DNA of 64,000 nucleotides from Rutstroemia sp. NJR-2017a BVV2 (taxonomy: Eukaryota; Ascomycota; Leotiomycetes; Helotiales; Rutstroemiaceae). Shown here in pieces: positions 1 to 11,557 of this stretch (positions within the stretch are counted from its first letter, which is position 1; every line of letters begins with the position of its first letter). The translations under genes and the position numbers were made by a program. Below the pieces are notes generated by a model. That model searched no databases, was not told where the DNA came from, and was given only the letters and a program-made list of their open reading frames with translations. The stretch lies in contig NJPS01000044.1 of assembly GCA_002946415.1 (NCBI GenBank), forward strand, positions 1,014,076 to 1,078,075, given 5' to 3'.

Positions 1-120
1 TTAATAATTATTAAAATCTAAAAAGATATAAAAGTTGATATTTGGTGAGATTTTGGTGATTCATTTAAATGGGGTGATTCATTTAAATGGGGTGGTGATT
101 CATGAAGTGGGGTTGCACGT
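1..120. repeat. Edge of a dispersed repeat, weakly mutated copy, with a short tandem duplication
   Basis: The first 85 or so bases align by eye with about 48,780-48,865 at the start of the AT-rich island. Nearly all differences are G-to-A or C-to-T in the right-hand copy, for example ATATTTGGTGAG here and ATATTTGGTAAG there. Within it an 18-bp unit (TGATTCATTTAAATGGGG) is present twice at about 58-96 and is followed by a degenerate third copy. The element continues off the left edge, so its class is unknown. Confidence 0.6.
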
Positions 121-171
121 TATCAAAATAACTTCATTCAAACAATACATTATAACACAACCACCATCCCT

Positions 172-571
172 TCACATGGCAAACGTAACTCCCGGAGTAA
201 AAATACAAGTCATCAACCCCGTCACCGGCGCATTCTCTTTCAAAAACTTCTTGAACTCATTATGCGCCTCGCATTCATCCTCATAGAACTTCATATCCTC
301 CTGGTTCTTAAACACCGACTTCGCAACAAACGTGAATCCTTGCTCTCGTACGTTCCCCGATGCTGGACCAGCTTCCATGGATAGAATGTAGGGTTTGCCG
401 TCCTGGTTGGATTAATTACTGAGTGAAGGGGTTGGAAGTGTAGAAAATGTTTGGGTGAGGGGACAATACTCTTTTCTGGTTCTTCGTAAATATTTCGAAC
501 CCTTTGAGAGCTGTGGCGTGGTTCTCCTCGGCTATTTTGATCATCGTAACTCTGATGATAGGGGTGGTCAT
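172..571 (-). CDS. Dabb-fold (stress-responsive A/B barrel) small protein
   Basis: Two exons, 571-470 and 402-172, are joined by a 67-nt phase-0 intron (donor GTATTG, acceptor CCAG) and give 110 residues. The start chosen is the ATG at 571, followed by TTPIIRVTMIKIA, which is the usual first strand of the family. The join reads TKNQKR/DGKPYILSMEAG, and the second half holds QGFTFVAKSVF and the acidic stretch FYEDECEAH. Length and order fit single-domain stress-responsive A/B barrel proteins, which form dimeric ferredoxin-like barrels. Some members are cyclases or decarboxylases; many have no known function. It is divergent from the FAD monooxygenase at 1178, so the 600 bp between them is probably a shared promoter. 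The substrate is unknown. Confidence 0.8.
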
Positions 572-1177
572 GATGGCAGCGAATGAGATATATAGGATTG
601 GGTTGGTAGCGTTTCTTGGTATTAGGAATGCAATTCGTTCCTCTTTTGATAAGTTCTTTCCTTGTGCGTACGTTGTAATCTTACAGCCAACAGTTACGCA
701 AGACCTAGATAAATGCAACAGCTCACCAGCTTAATCATCCTCTATCAACCTATCGTCGATTGCACCAGCCATTAACCCCATCCTTCAGTTTCGTAGATCA
801 AAAACATGTTGGTACTTTGTTACGTGATCCTACCATCGCTATCAGAGCTGCCCACCTCGGATATCTGCACGACGCCCTCTATCGGCTGCTTGCATCCGAC
901 GCAAGTCATTGGTTGGGCATGACTTCGGAATCCGCAACTCAATCGCGCTCAGTGATGTGCAGCTTGTGCAGCCCACAGCTTGCAATCTACAGTTCAGGAT
1001 CATCTATCCGTAAGTGATATGGGAACGGAAAAAGGAATATCCAGAGTGGTTCGTTAGTTTTGCCTCTCAGGTAGGTAGAACTATTCGAACAAATATAGCT
1101 CCGCCATTTGGTCCCCTTCTTCTCTTTGTCATTCTGCAAGCAACCCATCCCATCTCAAGAAAGCCAAAGCACAAATA
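572..1177. promoter_or_regulatory. Divergent intergenic region between the Dabb gene and the FAD monooxygenase
   Basis: No supportable gene is present. It holds CGGATATCTG at 858-867, a CGG-N10-CCG pair at 883-898 and CGG-AAT-CCG at 926-934. These spaced CGG triplets are of the kind bound by Zn2Cys6 dimers, and the first motif recurs upstream of the genes at 2914 and 6169. The regulatory role is inference. Confidence 0.4.
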
Positions 1178-2494
1178 ATGGGATCTATCAGCGTTCCTAT
1201 TGAAATCGCCATCATCGGCAGCGGCATAGGTGGGCTCGCTCTAGCCATCGGTCTCCTCAAGCAAAATGTCCCCTGCACAGTCTACGAAGCCGCACCCAAA
1301 TTCGATGCCGTAGGAGCCGGTATCGGGCTTGGTCCAAACGCCCTCAAAGCCATGGCGCTCATGGACGAAGATTTCGCGCGCATGTACGATGAGATTAAAG
1401 TCGGAAATACGAGCCCGTCGAGACAGCATGAGCAGATCGAGATACTGGGTGCTGAGGAGGGTTTTGGGGAGAAGAGGGGCTGGAAAGGTGGAAGTTTGGG
1501 CCATCCGAAGTTTACGAGAAGTAGTGCGCACAGGAAGGCGTTGCTGGAGATTATGAAAAGTTTGATTCCGGAAGGAACGGTTAAGTTTAATAAGAGGTGT
1601 TCGAGTGTAGAGCAGCATGGCTCGAAGATGGTCGTCTCGTTCACAGATGGAGATGTAATCGAAGTTGACGGTGTCATTGGTTGTGATGGAATTAAGGGTA
1701 TTACGAGACGAATGGTCCTTGGCGAGCGGTATCCTGAGGAAGTGAAATCAAAGTATGCACATACATACGTCTACAGGGGTATCGCGCCCATGGAAGATGC
1801 GAAGAGAGTTTGCGGGACGTATGCTGAGGATGCGCGGTGGTGGATGATGAAGGGAAAGGGTTGGGCGATGTACCCTATCTCGAGAGGTACGGAGGCGAAT
1901 ATCGTTGCTTTCATGCAAGACACCGATGAGTGGAAGGGAGAGCAAGCCGCTAGAGAAGTTGAAAGAGAGGAGATGGAGGCCGAATTCGTTGACTTTGACA
2001 AAAGACTGAAGGGATTATTACCTGTAAGTTTGAGGTTCAAATCAGGTCTTACAAGATTGCTGACACTTGACTAGTGGGTAAAACCAATGAAGTGGCCACT
2101 CTTCCACCATCCCGACACCCCAACATACTACAACGGTCGGCTCTGTCTTCTGGGAGATTCTGCCCATGCATCAAGTCCCAGTCAAGCAGCCGGAGCTGGA
2201 CAGGGTTTGGAAGACGCATTAATACTCTCCAAAGTTCTAGGACTGGTCTCCGATCCATGTCAAGTAGACGCAGCTTTCCAAGTATACGATGCAATTCGCA
2301 GGCCGAGAGCACAGGCTGTGGTGCGAGAGAGTTATGAAGTAGGCACAGCTTATTACTTGGTACACCCAGACTTTGGTGATGACTTGCAGAAGATTACAGA
2401 TGAAGCAAATAATAGACTACCGAAGATCTGGTGGTATGATTTGGAGGGAGATGTAAAGAAGGCAGAGGAAAGCTTTGGGGAATTGACAAGGTAA
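1178..2494 (+). CDS. FAD-dependent monooxygenase, salicylate hydroxylase-like
   Basis: Two exons, 1178-2023 and 2075-2494, with a 51-nt phase-0 intron (GTAAGT...CTAG) encode 421 residues. The protein shows the three flavoprotein hydroxylase signatures: the dinucleotide fold GSGIGG at residues 14-19, a DG motif (VDGVIGCDGIKG) near 162-173, and the GD motif LCLLGDSAHASSP with Asp310. Length and motif order are those of class A aromatic hydroxylases, the salicylate/6-hydroxynicotinate hydroxylase group, which use NAD(P)H and O2 to hydroxylate an aromatic acid in the cytosol. There is no signal peptide or membrane segment. The unspliced frame stops just inside the intron, so the splice is needed to reach the GD motif. 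The substrate cannot be read from sequence; neighbouring oxidoreductases and a permease suggest a catabolic role. Confidence 0.88.
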
Positions 2495-2913
2495 CTTTGG
2501 AACTGGGCATACCAACTTTGATTAATCGTTAGAATGGCATATGAATAGTTGTAATTGCTGTGTGTTACCAATCTCTGTCTAGGATCTGCAACTTTGACAT
2601 CCCATGAGCCAATTAACTGCTGAAAGAATATATATAACATCAGGAAAAAAGAGCTGTAAGCTGGTGTCGTTTCTCCAAGCAGACCGGATATCTGTATCCG
2701 TTCAGTCAAAGTGGGCTTGAGACACCGTGAAGACCCTTGGCCATTCTAGTATCGGCAGAGAGCATCCCGGCCTTATCTTATCTCTGGTAAGAAACATAAA
2801 TCTCATAGCTAGATTTCAATGACCTACCTACCTTCGACAGCAGCCAGACAAATTGTATTTGCCTGAAAACACAGTCGTTCGAACGGCAGAATAAGAGACA
2901 CCAACACACTAAG
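2495..2913. promoter_or_regulatory. Intergenic region upstream of the MBL-fold hydrolase with a perfect CGG dyad
   Basis: No gene is seen. At 2685-2700 lies CGGATA-TCTG-TATCCG, a perfect 6-bp inverted repeat that also reads as CGG-N10-CCG, about 215 bp before the ATG. Its left part equals the CGGATATCTG found at 858-867. It is a good candidate site for a dimeric Zn2Cys6 regulator, possibly the one at 12264; that link is inference. Confidence 0.45.
2685..2700. promoter_or_regulatory. Perfect CGGATA/TATCCG dyad upstream of the MBL hydrolase
   Basis: CGGATA-TCTG-TATCCG is a perfect inverted repeat and a CGG-N10-CCG. It lies 214 bp before the start codon at 2914. The same left half with spacer (CGGATATCTG) occurs at 858-867. 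Confidence 0.45.
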
Positions 2914-4178
2914 ATGTTCCCGAAATCCACATCCGTAGTTAAAGTGCAGGCACTTGACACGACACTGCAACTTTATGTCAAATCGGTCAACTTCTTCAAT
3001 CCTGTAATACCCGGGCATGAGGCGTATAATTGCCCCGCCATGGCCTTTCTGGTCACCTCAGCGACGGGAAGACAAATTCTTTTTGATGCTGGTGTTCGAA
3101 AAGATTACTGGAATTACTCACCTGTAGTAAGGGGACGTTTTGAGAAGGGTGTTAATGTAAAGGGATTGAGGATAGATAAAGGAGTCGACGAGGTACTGAT
3201 TGATGCGGGCATGCAACTGCAGGATTTGGAGAGTGTGATATGGAGGTAAATCTTCCTCTCGTTTTCAGAGCATAAACCTCAGTCTTTTCAGTGCTCACCA
3301 TAAATAAGTCACTGGCACTTTGATCATATCGGTGATATGAGCAAATTCCCATCGTCAGTTAAAATTGTTGTCGGGCCAGGGTTCACCAAGAATCTTCTTC
3401 CCGGATATCCCGCAAACCCAGATTCCACTCTTCTAGAGAGCGATTATAGGTATGTCCCTTCGGGATGGAAATGGTAGTAGGATGCGTTTGCTGACGGTAA
3501 TATAGTGGTCATGAAATGGAAGAGATAAACTTCTCAGACCTGCAAATTGCATCATTCAAGGCATTCGATTACTTTGGTGATGGTTCTTTTTATCTCCTCG
3601 ATGTTCCTGGCCACGCCGTGGGCCATATGTGCGGACTGGCACGTACTACCGAGACCACATTCGTGCTATTTGGCGCGGACTGTTGCCATTTCGCGGGAGC
3701 TCTGCGGCCGTCACCGAGTATTCCTCTGCCCGAACATCTAGATCCCGTCGCAGCCGGTCTCGACTCGCACTTCCCCTCACCATGCCCTTGTTCGATATTC
3801 ACAGACTGTCACCCTGCAGCTGCAGAGACTGAGAAGAGAACCTCAGCATATTATACACCTAGTAAAGCACCTGGAAGTGCATACGCTGACCCGGACGTTG
3901 CAGCACAAAGCATTATCGGTGTGAAGGAATTCGATGCATCGGATGATGTTTTGGTTTGTCTAGCGCATGATCCGTCATTATTCGAGGTGCTTCCTCTGCT
4001 GAATAACAATGCGACGAGTGATATCAATGATTGGCAGGAGAAGGGATACAAGGAAATGACGAAATGGAGGTTCCTGAACGAGCTGCCGAGAGGCAGAAAA
4101 CCGGGTCGTGAGCCGATCGTACTAGGATACTGGAGAGACGGAAAAGAAGTGACTGTAGCTGAAGCTTTGAAGAGATAA
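2914..4178 (+). CDS. Metallo-beta-lactamase-fold hydrolase, lactonase-like
   Basis: Three exons (2914-3245, 3309-3449, 3506-4178), with introns of 63 and 56 nt both in phase 2, give 381 residues. The first splice creates the metal-binding signature HWHFDHIGD, with His112, His114, Asp116 and His117. Further metal ligands are likely in DVPGHAVGHM and in FGADCCHF, and there is a late LVCLAHDPS motif. This arrangement is that of the N-acyl homoserine lactonase-like branch of the superfamily, di-zinc enzymes that open lactone or ester rings. No signal peptide is evident, so it is probably cytosolic. It sits between the FAD monooxygenase and a convergent aldehyde dehydrogenase, where it might open a lactone or enol-lactone intermediate. 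The substrate is inferred, not shown. Confidence 0.82.
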
Positions 4179-4523
4179 ATGTATCCTCGGGCCTAGAACC
4201 AACACGAGCAATCGGAATATTTGCATTCGTTGAAGAACAATTCTTACTACAGTAAGCAATCGAAATACAACAGCCAACCAGTCCGCCGTCTCAAAATACC
4301 AAACAGCCCCAAACATATCGACAAGTTCACTCGCCATCACCATAGTCATTATTTAACCGTCGCACGCATGTAATTCTCCTCTGTGATTGTTAAACTCCTG
4401 GCTGCTTCTGTTTCGCAATTGCAGCAGGTGATCTGCCATCACGCATAATTAACGACACCTCGAACTCTAGATTGGTGATCTTATATTTAATTTACTCTAC
4501 AATTTTCTAATGCAACACATAAT
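4179..4523. other. Short convergent intergenic gap
   Basis: The region lies between the 3' ends of the MBL hydrolase (+) and the aldehyde dehydrogenase (-). It must hold both polyadenylation regions. I see no gene or repeat in it. Confidence 0.5.
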
Positions 4524-6169
4524 CTAACCCCCGATACCTGGTACTTTGAAGTATATACTCTTCTGCTCCGTGAAGTGCTCCATACTCTCCAGCAGACTCT
4601 CTCTACCGGTCCCACTTCCTTTCCAGCCACCAAAGGGCAAATCCCAACTACCCGTAGGACTCGCACAATTAACCCCAATCATTCCACTCTCCAGTTTCTT
4701 GCTCACCCTCAAGGCTCTCTCCAAATCTTTCGTGTATAAGGATGCATACAGTCCGAACTCTGTATCATTTGCCTTGGCAATGACTTCCTCCTCGGTCTTG
4801 AAGGTGTTGATGACAACTACTGGTCCGAATACCTCCTCTTTCATGATGCGACTATCTTCGGGCTGATCCACGAAGATTACTGGATCAATCAGAAGACTCT
4901 CTCCATGCTCCCCTTTCGTCTTTTGTTCCGCGCCCATGATGAGCTTCCCTCCACTCTCTTTGCCCAGCTCGATGAACTTAAGAACGGCGTCATACTGGAC
5001 TTTATCTGCTTGCGGACCATGATTGATCCCCTTGTCTTCGGGATTTCCTAGCTTCCTTTGCGCCGCAAGCTTTTGGAAAGCCTCTAAGAATTTGTCTTTG
5101 GCACTTTCTTCGACGTATATCCGACTGTTTGCCATACATGTCTGCCCGCTGTTGTAGTATATGCTGAACTCGGTCCCTTGAGCTGCGGCGTCTATGTCTG
5201 CATCTGCAAATATGAGGGCGGGTCCCTTGCCACCTAACTCGAATACAACTTTCTTAAGATTCGATTTCGCCGAGGCAATTTGGATTGCACGGCCGGTTCT
5301 TGTGCTTCCGGTGAAGGAAAGGGCTCGGATTCGCATGTGCATGGAAATTGCTGCACCAACAGCGCCGTGACCGTGTAGAACATTGATCACACCCGGTGGA
5401 AAACCACATTCCTTGATCCATTGGGATACTTTCCAGGACTGAACAATCAATCAGCATCTATTCTCGAGATCCAAGCGTAAAAAGCGGTTCCAGAAATACA
5501 GATCCAACATACCGTCAATGGAGCTTTTTCACTACTCTTCAGCACAACTGTGTTTCCAGCAGCCACTGCTGGTGCAACCTTTTTACTGAAAAACACAAGC
5601 GGCGCATTCCATGGAATAATAATTCCCACAACACCGAAGGGCTGACGCAAGCTCATATTTAGGAACCCCGGTGTATTCAAACTCGTGTGACCCTGCGCGT
5701 ACCCCGCCTCTCCGAAATAGTTGAAATGTACAGCAGCATAGTTGGCGTCAAAATACCCACCAACAGGTCTACCCATGGAGATAGCATCCAGTGACGCGAG
5801 CTCGTCCTGATTGCTCATGATCTTTTCTGCCATCTTCTTGAGCGGCTTCCCTCTCTCGATTGGGGACAGTGCACTCCATGCTGGGAAGGCAGCTTCTGCA
5901 TGTTTCACTGCAGTATCGACGTCTTCGGCGGAAGCTTCTGCAACTACAAGGTGAAAATACCACATCAGCCACAGACTGTCCAAAGCGGCAGATTAGAGAC
6001 ACACCTTTAGCTACCAGCTTCCCAGTATGCGGCGAGAAGATCTCGAAGCTCTCTTTGGTCGAGCTTGGAACGAACTATCCAGCCTCGTTAGCTCACGTTC
6101 TCAGCTGTAGATGCCACATGCACTTACCTCATTGTTGAGGAACAGTTGTGATTCAATCAAGTCTGCCAT
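4524..6169 (-). CDS. NAD(P)+-dependent aldehyde dehydrogenase
   Basis: Four exons (6169-6128, 6074-6005, 5943-5513, 5438-4524), with introns of 53, 61 and 74 nt, encode 485 residues, the usual length for a cytosolic aldehyde dehydrogenase. The start is MADLIESQLFLNNE, followed by the family pattern ending in FSPHTGKLVAKV. Motifs seen are PWNAPL (substrate/cofactor channel), FTGSTRTG (cofactor loop), FELGGK with catalytic Glu248, SGQTC with nucleophile Cys282, and EEVFGPVV. All catalytic positions are present, so the enzyme should oxidise an aldehyde to its acid. The closest groups by pattern are fungal aromatic/aliphatic dehydrogenases such as vanillin or retinal-type enzymes. It is transcribed away from the permease region, with GGATATCTG on the coding strand about 24 bp before the ATG (6193-6201). 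It could oxidise the aldehyde product of the GMC enzyme; this is inference. Confidence 0.9.
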
Positions 6170-7058
6170 TTTTAACTTTCAATATCTATACTCAGATATC
6201 CTTTTTCAAGACCTACGCCCTGATCCTTATAGCTAAAAGCAATAATTCCACATGTGTATGAGTCGGATGAAGCTATCCCTGCAACCTAGGCATTGTACCA
6301 GAGCTCATGCGGGGCACAAACTTCCACCCTCCACCCCTCCCACTTTAGCTACGCCAGAATGTTGAAGAGCGGATACAAGTAGCCGACGGTGGCGATAAAC
6401 ATATGGTGCCAAGAGATGCTTCGTGTTTCCGCTGCGATCAGATAAGCTTTGCCCCACTATGGGTGCTAGACTAGGAAGTCCGGTATATTCGAAAGTAGGG
6501 TTTCGGTACGTAGGCGTTCTCCATACTTTTGATTGTTCAGTGCGTTTGTTATTTGTCAGTTAGAAGGTGCAGATTCAAGTTGGCGATACCTTATCGCCGA
6601 AGGTAAATCCGATGGCCTCTTCGTCGCTGCTGTTCTCATTCTCGAATGCGGCACTAGAATAACGACAAGTGGTGGTAGCAGCCTCTAGGCAATCGGCTAT
6701 CGATAGTGGATCACACGAAAACATACCATGACGATTTACTCCTCGGACTTCAAACATTCGTAAAGCGAAGGAGCCGATATGATATCTCGTTTTACATCGC
6801 GTGTGACTATTAGTCTGAATAAATTATGTGCTTTTATACACTTTCTGTCATTGCTGGGTCGTTCCTAGAGGCATCAACGGATATACTCATATCCAAGTTT
6901 TCCTATCACCCTTCTGCAGCACAGCAACTCATCGCACACAGCCTAACTCATACTACAACCAGATCCATATATTAAAAACTGCGCAATCCACTGGCACAGC
7001 CAGTCGCTCAAAACTGCACATCATCAACTCATAAAAGAAACACGCCATATTTGAAGCT
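6170..7058. promoter_or_regulatory. Intergenic region: aldehyde dehydrogenase promoter and permease 3' end
   Basis: No supportable gene is found. The only item noted is CAGATATCC at 6193-6201, the reverse complement of GGATATCTG found upstream of the FAD monooxygenase and the MBL hydrolase. The 60-residue open frame at 6575-6757 has no recognisable content. Confidence 0.35.
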
Positions 7059-8969
7059 TTACACCTTATAAGCCTCAGCCTCCACCGAACCCATATTCTT
7101 AACATCATTACCATCCTTTTCCTTCTCCGCAACACCCTCAACAACCATACCCGCGTCCACATCGAAATCAACCTGTATGCCCACTCCAGGCGGCAGACTG
7201 ATTTTGTTAAATATATAGAAAAGTCCACCAGACACAATATACCCAAAGAAGAAACTAATCTGATAAAACCTCCTCCACGTAACCGCGACTTCCATCCCGG
7301 ACACCGCATTAACGAACCCCGGAAGAGCAGGCCACATTCCAAGCGTATAGGCTGCGAAAGCTCTCCAGTTGAGTCCTCCGCCAAACCAGTAGATGCCACC
7401 TGGGGTGTAGAGTTCTGGAATATTCCACTTTGTCTTTCTCACGAGCCAGAAATCGACAATGAGGATCGCGGCGGCGGGACTCATGAAGACGCCGAAACTG
7501 GAGAGGACGGTGATGAATGTAGTAGCTTGTGTGAGGAATCTCCACGGCTGCGCTAATATCCCGAGGATACTGAAGATGATGGCACCGCGACGTTGGGTGA
7601 TGTAGCGCGGGAGGAGCATGGCTACGTCCATTCCGGAAGACACACAATTCTGGGTATAGTTTACGAAGACGGTAACGGAGAGGAGGCCAAGGCCTGCGAA
7701 GAAGGTGGCGGCGCGGCAGGTGGCGGTGTAGTATTCTGCTTGGATGATTTGCAGAGCGATGAGGGGATTCCATTGCACGAGATCGTACGCTTCGGCGAGG
7801 GCGGAGGTGGATATTATTCCGAGGAGCGCGGTGAGAATAACGGTTACGGCTAGGACAATAATGGCGGGGGTTGAGGTATGGCGAGATCGTCCGTAACGCG
7901 TCCAGTCGGATACTCGATCAGAGCCACCTGTATATGTGCCGGCGACACTGGTAATTCCTTGGATTACGCGGAATCCGGTCTCGGCTTTAGTCAACGGGAT
8001 GGATGGGGCGAGAAGATTACCAGGACTTCCTCCATTTGCCTGGATACTTGTCAGTCAATGTTCGTATTCAAGCTGCTGAAGCTAACTGACATGAACGGCC
8101 CATCCCATGATGCCTAAAAGGGTCGCTGTTGCAATGACAACTTGCACCTCTAGTAACTTCTGGATTTTGTGTGCTGGGATGAAATAGATGATTGGGAAGT
8201 AGAGTATTATGAAGAGAATGAAGCCGATCAATGCCGGGGTTGTGATACCAGCACTTTGCACAGTCAGTACCCACGCTTCTAAAGCAAGGGAATTGTTGGA
8301 GCATACCTTTCAGGCAGAGTATTTTTCATTCGTAGGAATGTTGGGAATATCGAATTAAGGATAATAACGAAGGCTTCTCCACCAAAATACATTTGAGTAC
8401 CCTGGATTCCACGACTGATTAGCTTTTGACGGTAAATGAGGCCTGATATTACTCACGTAGAAAACGAAGGACTGAAAAACGTTCAGCATGATACAGAAAT
8501 AGGATCCCCAAAGACCGAAAGCAGCACGCCCGAGCATTCCATATCCAAGATGATGTTTTGCACCAGGCGTACCATTCAAATAAGCATTGATACTAGCGAG
8601 AAGCATGCCTATGGTCTAAAGAAGCAAATCAGTTTCTATCTGTCTTGCTCGCGGACTGTAGTAGACTTACGACGGACGCCATGGCTTGTCCAGCTGTGAG
8701 TCCTATGCCGATCAAACTGCTACCAATCGTCCACGATGACAAGCAGACACCACAAGTACCTAAATTCCACTGTGAGCATTAAATCTGGCGTCCAGAGATC
8801 AATGGAACTTCATACCCCAGTAACTAACAAATGCATATGTGCCATAGGTACGTTTGTCGTGAGGGATAGGATAAATATCTCTATTCCCCCATCTACTTGT
8901 CTCGATCACCTCATACTCATCGTCCGTAGGCTTGACCTCAATCTTCTTCAAAAACCTTGAAGCGGACAT
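7059..8969 (-). CDS. NCS1 family permease (nucleobase/allantoin/vitamin cation symporter)
   Basis: Six exons (8969-8816, 8759-8671, 8615-8457, 8401-8307, 8253-8091, 8039-7059), separated by introns of 51-56 nt, give 546 residues. The N-terminus is hydrophilic and ends RWGNRDIYPIPHDKRTYGT, typical of fungal Fur/Dal-type NCS1 carriers; about twelve hydrophobic segments follow. The diagnostic central part has the pattern PGNLLAPSIPLTKAETGF, then GSDRVSDWTRYGRS, and the late loop reads DFWLVRKTKWNIPELYTPGG. The second splice (acceptor TTTAG, 8761-8760) was chosen because it alone keeps YWG/TCGVCLSSW in frame. The protein should import a uracil-, allantoin-, thiamine- or pyridine-like solute at the plasma membrane with a cation. 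It shares a divergent promoter with the GMC oxidoreductase, which suggests that transported substrate and oxidase are linked. Confidence 0.9.
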
Positions 8970-9559
8970 TTTGATGGGTGGTGGAGTGTGAGGGAGAGGA
9001 GAAACTTGGCAGAAGGAGGCGAGATGCGCCGGGCAAACTCTTTACTCCCTTTTGTATATTCTCTGATACAACCTTTCAGCACAGCTATAGATAGCAGGGC
9101 TGGAGCGTGCACATTATCTGAATGCCCAGTTGTGGGGAAGAACCAGAGATCTGGAATTTCCCCGTCTGGAACACCATGCAGCAAGTATGAATGCATAATG
9201 ATAAGGAAAAGACCTTATCCGTGCCATCTAGCCAAAGAGAGAGACGACTGTAGATTAGGATATTGATCTGCAAATTCGCTGCCATGCGCACAACCTTATC
9301 TATTCCGACGGCTGCATGTGCCGATGGACCCTAGACTCCGATGATAAAAAGGGAATAGCACGGAAGCGCCACAGAAATGTCCTAGTCTTGCGCGCATACA
9401 CCGAGAAGATGGAAGTAAATACTTCCCTAAACCATGACGAACTATTGAGAACTTGGCTTGAACTCAATAGATCGTATATGTACCTGTACCCAAAGACGAT
9501 TAACACACTACTATCACGTGCGAAGTAGCCTTCATGATCAACTTGATACAGCGACCAGT
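8970..9559. promoter_or_regulatory. Shared divergent promoter of the NCS1 permease and the GMC oxidoreductase
   Basis: This 590-bp gap separates two genes read outward. At 9304-9328 there is an imperfect dyad of the form TCCnnCGGC-N7-GCCGnnGGA, which contains CGG-N9-CCG (9309-9323). Such everted/inverted CGG triplets are the classic target of Zn2Cys6 dimers. Co-regulation of the two genes is inferred from position. Confidence 0.45.
9304..9328. promoter_or_regulatory. CGG-N9-CCG dyad in the permease/GMC divergent promoter
   Basis: The arms TCCnnCGGC and GCCGnnGGA are separated by seven bases. The symmetry and CGG triplets match the type of site bound by Zn2Cys6 dimers. A Zn2Cys6 gene lies 3 kb away at 12264. 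Binding is not shown. Confidence 0.4.
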
Positions 9560-11557
9560 ATGACAAGCACCTACGACTTCATCGTCATCGGAGGTAAGCA
9601 CTGGAGAACACTTGAAGCTTGTGTACTGGCTGGGCTAATTAGATGACACAGCTGGAGCTTCTGGCTGTGTGGTTGCTTCTCGTCTTGCGCGCACTAGCTC
9701 TCGACCCTCTGTACTCCTACTTGAGGCCGGTGGTTCTAACGAGACTCTCGAACATCTTCCTGCCGCAGAAAGATTCAACATAGCCTTTAGTCCAGGATCA
9801 TCCCTAAATTGGCACTACAAAACAACAAAACAACAACAGCTTCGCGGACAAGAAATCGATTACTCGAGGGGAAAGGGCTTGGGCGGGAGCACGGCAATCA
9901 ATTTTTGTGCTTGGATTGTAGGATCGCGGGATGATTACGATGAATGGGCGCGAGAAGTACAAGATTCGAGTTTTGGGTGGGAAAATGTAAAAAGATGTCT
10001 AAAGAGAATCGAGAACCTACATCCTGAAATCCCGGATCCGAGACTACGGAAGTATGTGCGCGCGAATGTGGACGGTAGGCAGAAAACCCGAGTTTGTAAT
10101 AAAAGACCGTATTGACAGGTTTGACAGATCATGGAAATTCAGGCCCAGTTCACCTCACATATGGTGACTCATGGCTCCCAGACCTGGGCGACATCTTCGT
10201 TGCCGCCGAAGAGTCTGGCTTGAAGACTAATCCCGACATTAACTCAGGCGACGCAATAGGTATGGGGATGGGCAGTATCTGTCTGTACAAAGGGCAACGA
10301 TTGACATCATCGAGTACATACTTAGCAGGCTCACCGGATAACCTGACGGTCATGCCAAATGCGAGCGTTTCGCGAATCACAATGAAGGGCTCGACGGCAA
10401 TAGGCGTGGAAACAATCAAGGGCGAAAAGTTTCTTGCCGCCAAGGAGGTGATTGTCTCAGGCGGGGCAATTAATACGCCTCAAATACTGATGCTCTCTGG
10501 TCTCGGTCCTGAAGAGGAATTGAGGAAACTCCAGATACCCGTTGTACAGCATCTACCAATGGTAGGAAGAAATCTTCAGGACCATTGCTTCTCCCCCATC
10601 GGCATCGTTATGAAAGAGGATGAAACGAAGAGTACAAACGGAGGTACACAGAGTCCTTCTCCGATGGGATGGTTCAAACTACCATCTGTCCTGGCATCTC
10701 CAGAATATAAGATGCTGGAATCCCAGAAGAGGGATTTCTTGCAGCGACCCACTGTCCCTTCTTATGAAATCGCTACTGTAAATCCTCCATCGGTGAAGCG
10801 CATGGCATGTTGTCTAACGCAAGTTTTAATAGCATACTCCACCTTCTTTCCTATCTCACGATGTCACGCCAGGAACCAGCTTTCTTGGTGCAATTGCCCT
10901 TGTGATGAATCCACAGAGCACTGGAGTAAGTTGTCTCTCACGTTTGTTCCAAGTCTAGAATCAAGGCCTGACACGCATTAGACCGTAGATTTGAGGTCGA
11001 CTAACCCGGAGACTGCACCGTCTATTGATCCAAAATTCCTGTCCCATGATTATGATCGGCGGGTGATCATTGACTCAATACGAGAGACAATGCGCATGCT
11101 GTCTGCACCTGTGTATGCAAAGAGAACCATAAAAATGCTGGGACCAGAGAATGATTCAGATGAAGCAATTTGGGTGAGTCGGCATGCTGTATACTGGTGC
11201 CGCCTGAAGTATGTGGATCTAGCTGACAATATGAGAAGAACCACGTAACAAAGCACTTGTTCAGCTCTTGGCACATGTCTTGTACTGCTCGTATGGGCAC
11301 CAGTCCGGACACAGCATGTGTAGATTCGGACTTTCGAGTGTTCGGTGTCAATAACTTGCGGGTTGTAGATTTAAGCACTTGTCCATTCGTGCCCAAGTAG
11401 GTCGCTCCATCGCGGATGTGGTTGTTCCGAATCAATTTGGCTAACTTTTTCGTGCAGTAATCATACTCAATCTACAGCATATATTGTTGGGGAAATAGCA
11501 GCTGAGAAGATAGCTAAATCCTACCGACTAGACGAAAGCGTACAGGCCTACTTATAG
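9560..11557 (+). CDS. GMC-family FAD oxidoreductase (alcohol/choline oxidase-like)
   Basis: Seven exons (9560-9593, 9652-10074, 10119-10777, 10833-10925, 10982-11173, 11239-11396, 11458-11557) encode 552 residues. The FAD-binding start MTSTYDFIVIGAGASG is split by the first intron. The GMC signature 1 region reads YSRGKGLGGSTAINFCAW, and signature 2 is VSGGAINTPQILMLSGLG. The C-terminal domain has FLSHDYDRR, the catalytic SSWHMSCTARMG (His479) and CPFVPNNHTQSTAYIVGE (His522). Only the assembled exons give an uninterrupted family-length protein; the fourth exon, HTPPSFLSHDV through NPQSTG, is in a different frame from the long open frame at that place. There is no signal peptide, so it is an intracellular type oxidising an alcohol or polyol-like substrate. 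It is divergent from the permease. The exact substrate is unknown. Confidence 0.88.

Noticed and set aside
760..1017. 85-residue open frame on the plus strand upstream of the FAD monooxygenase
   Set aside because: It overlaps the presumed divergent promoter and has no family resemblance.
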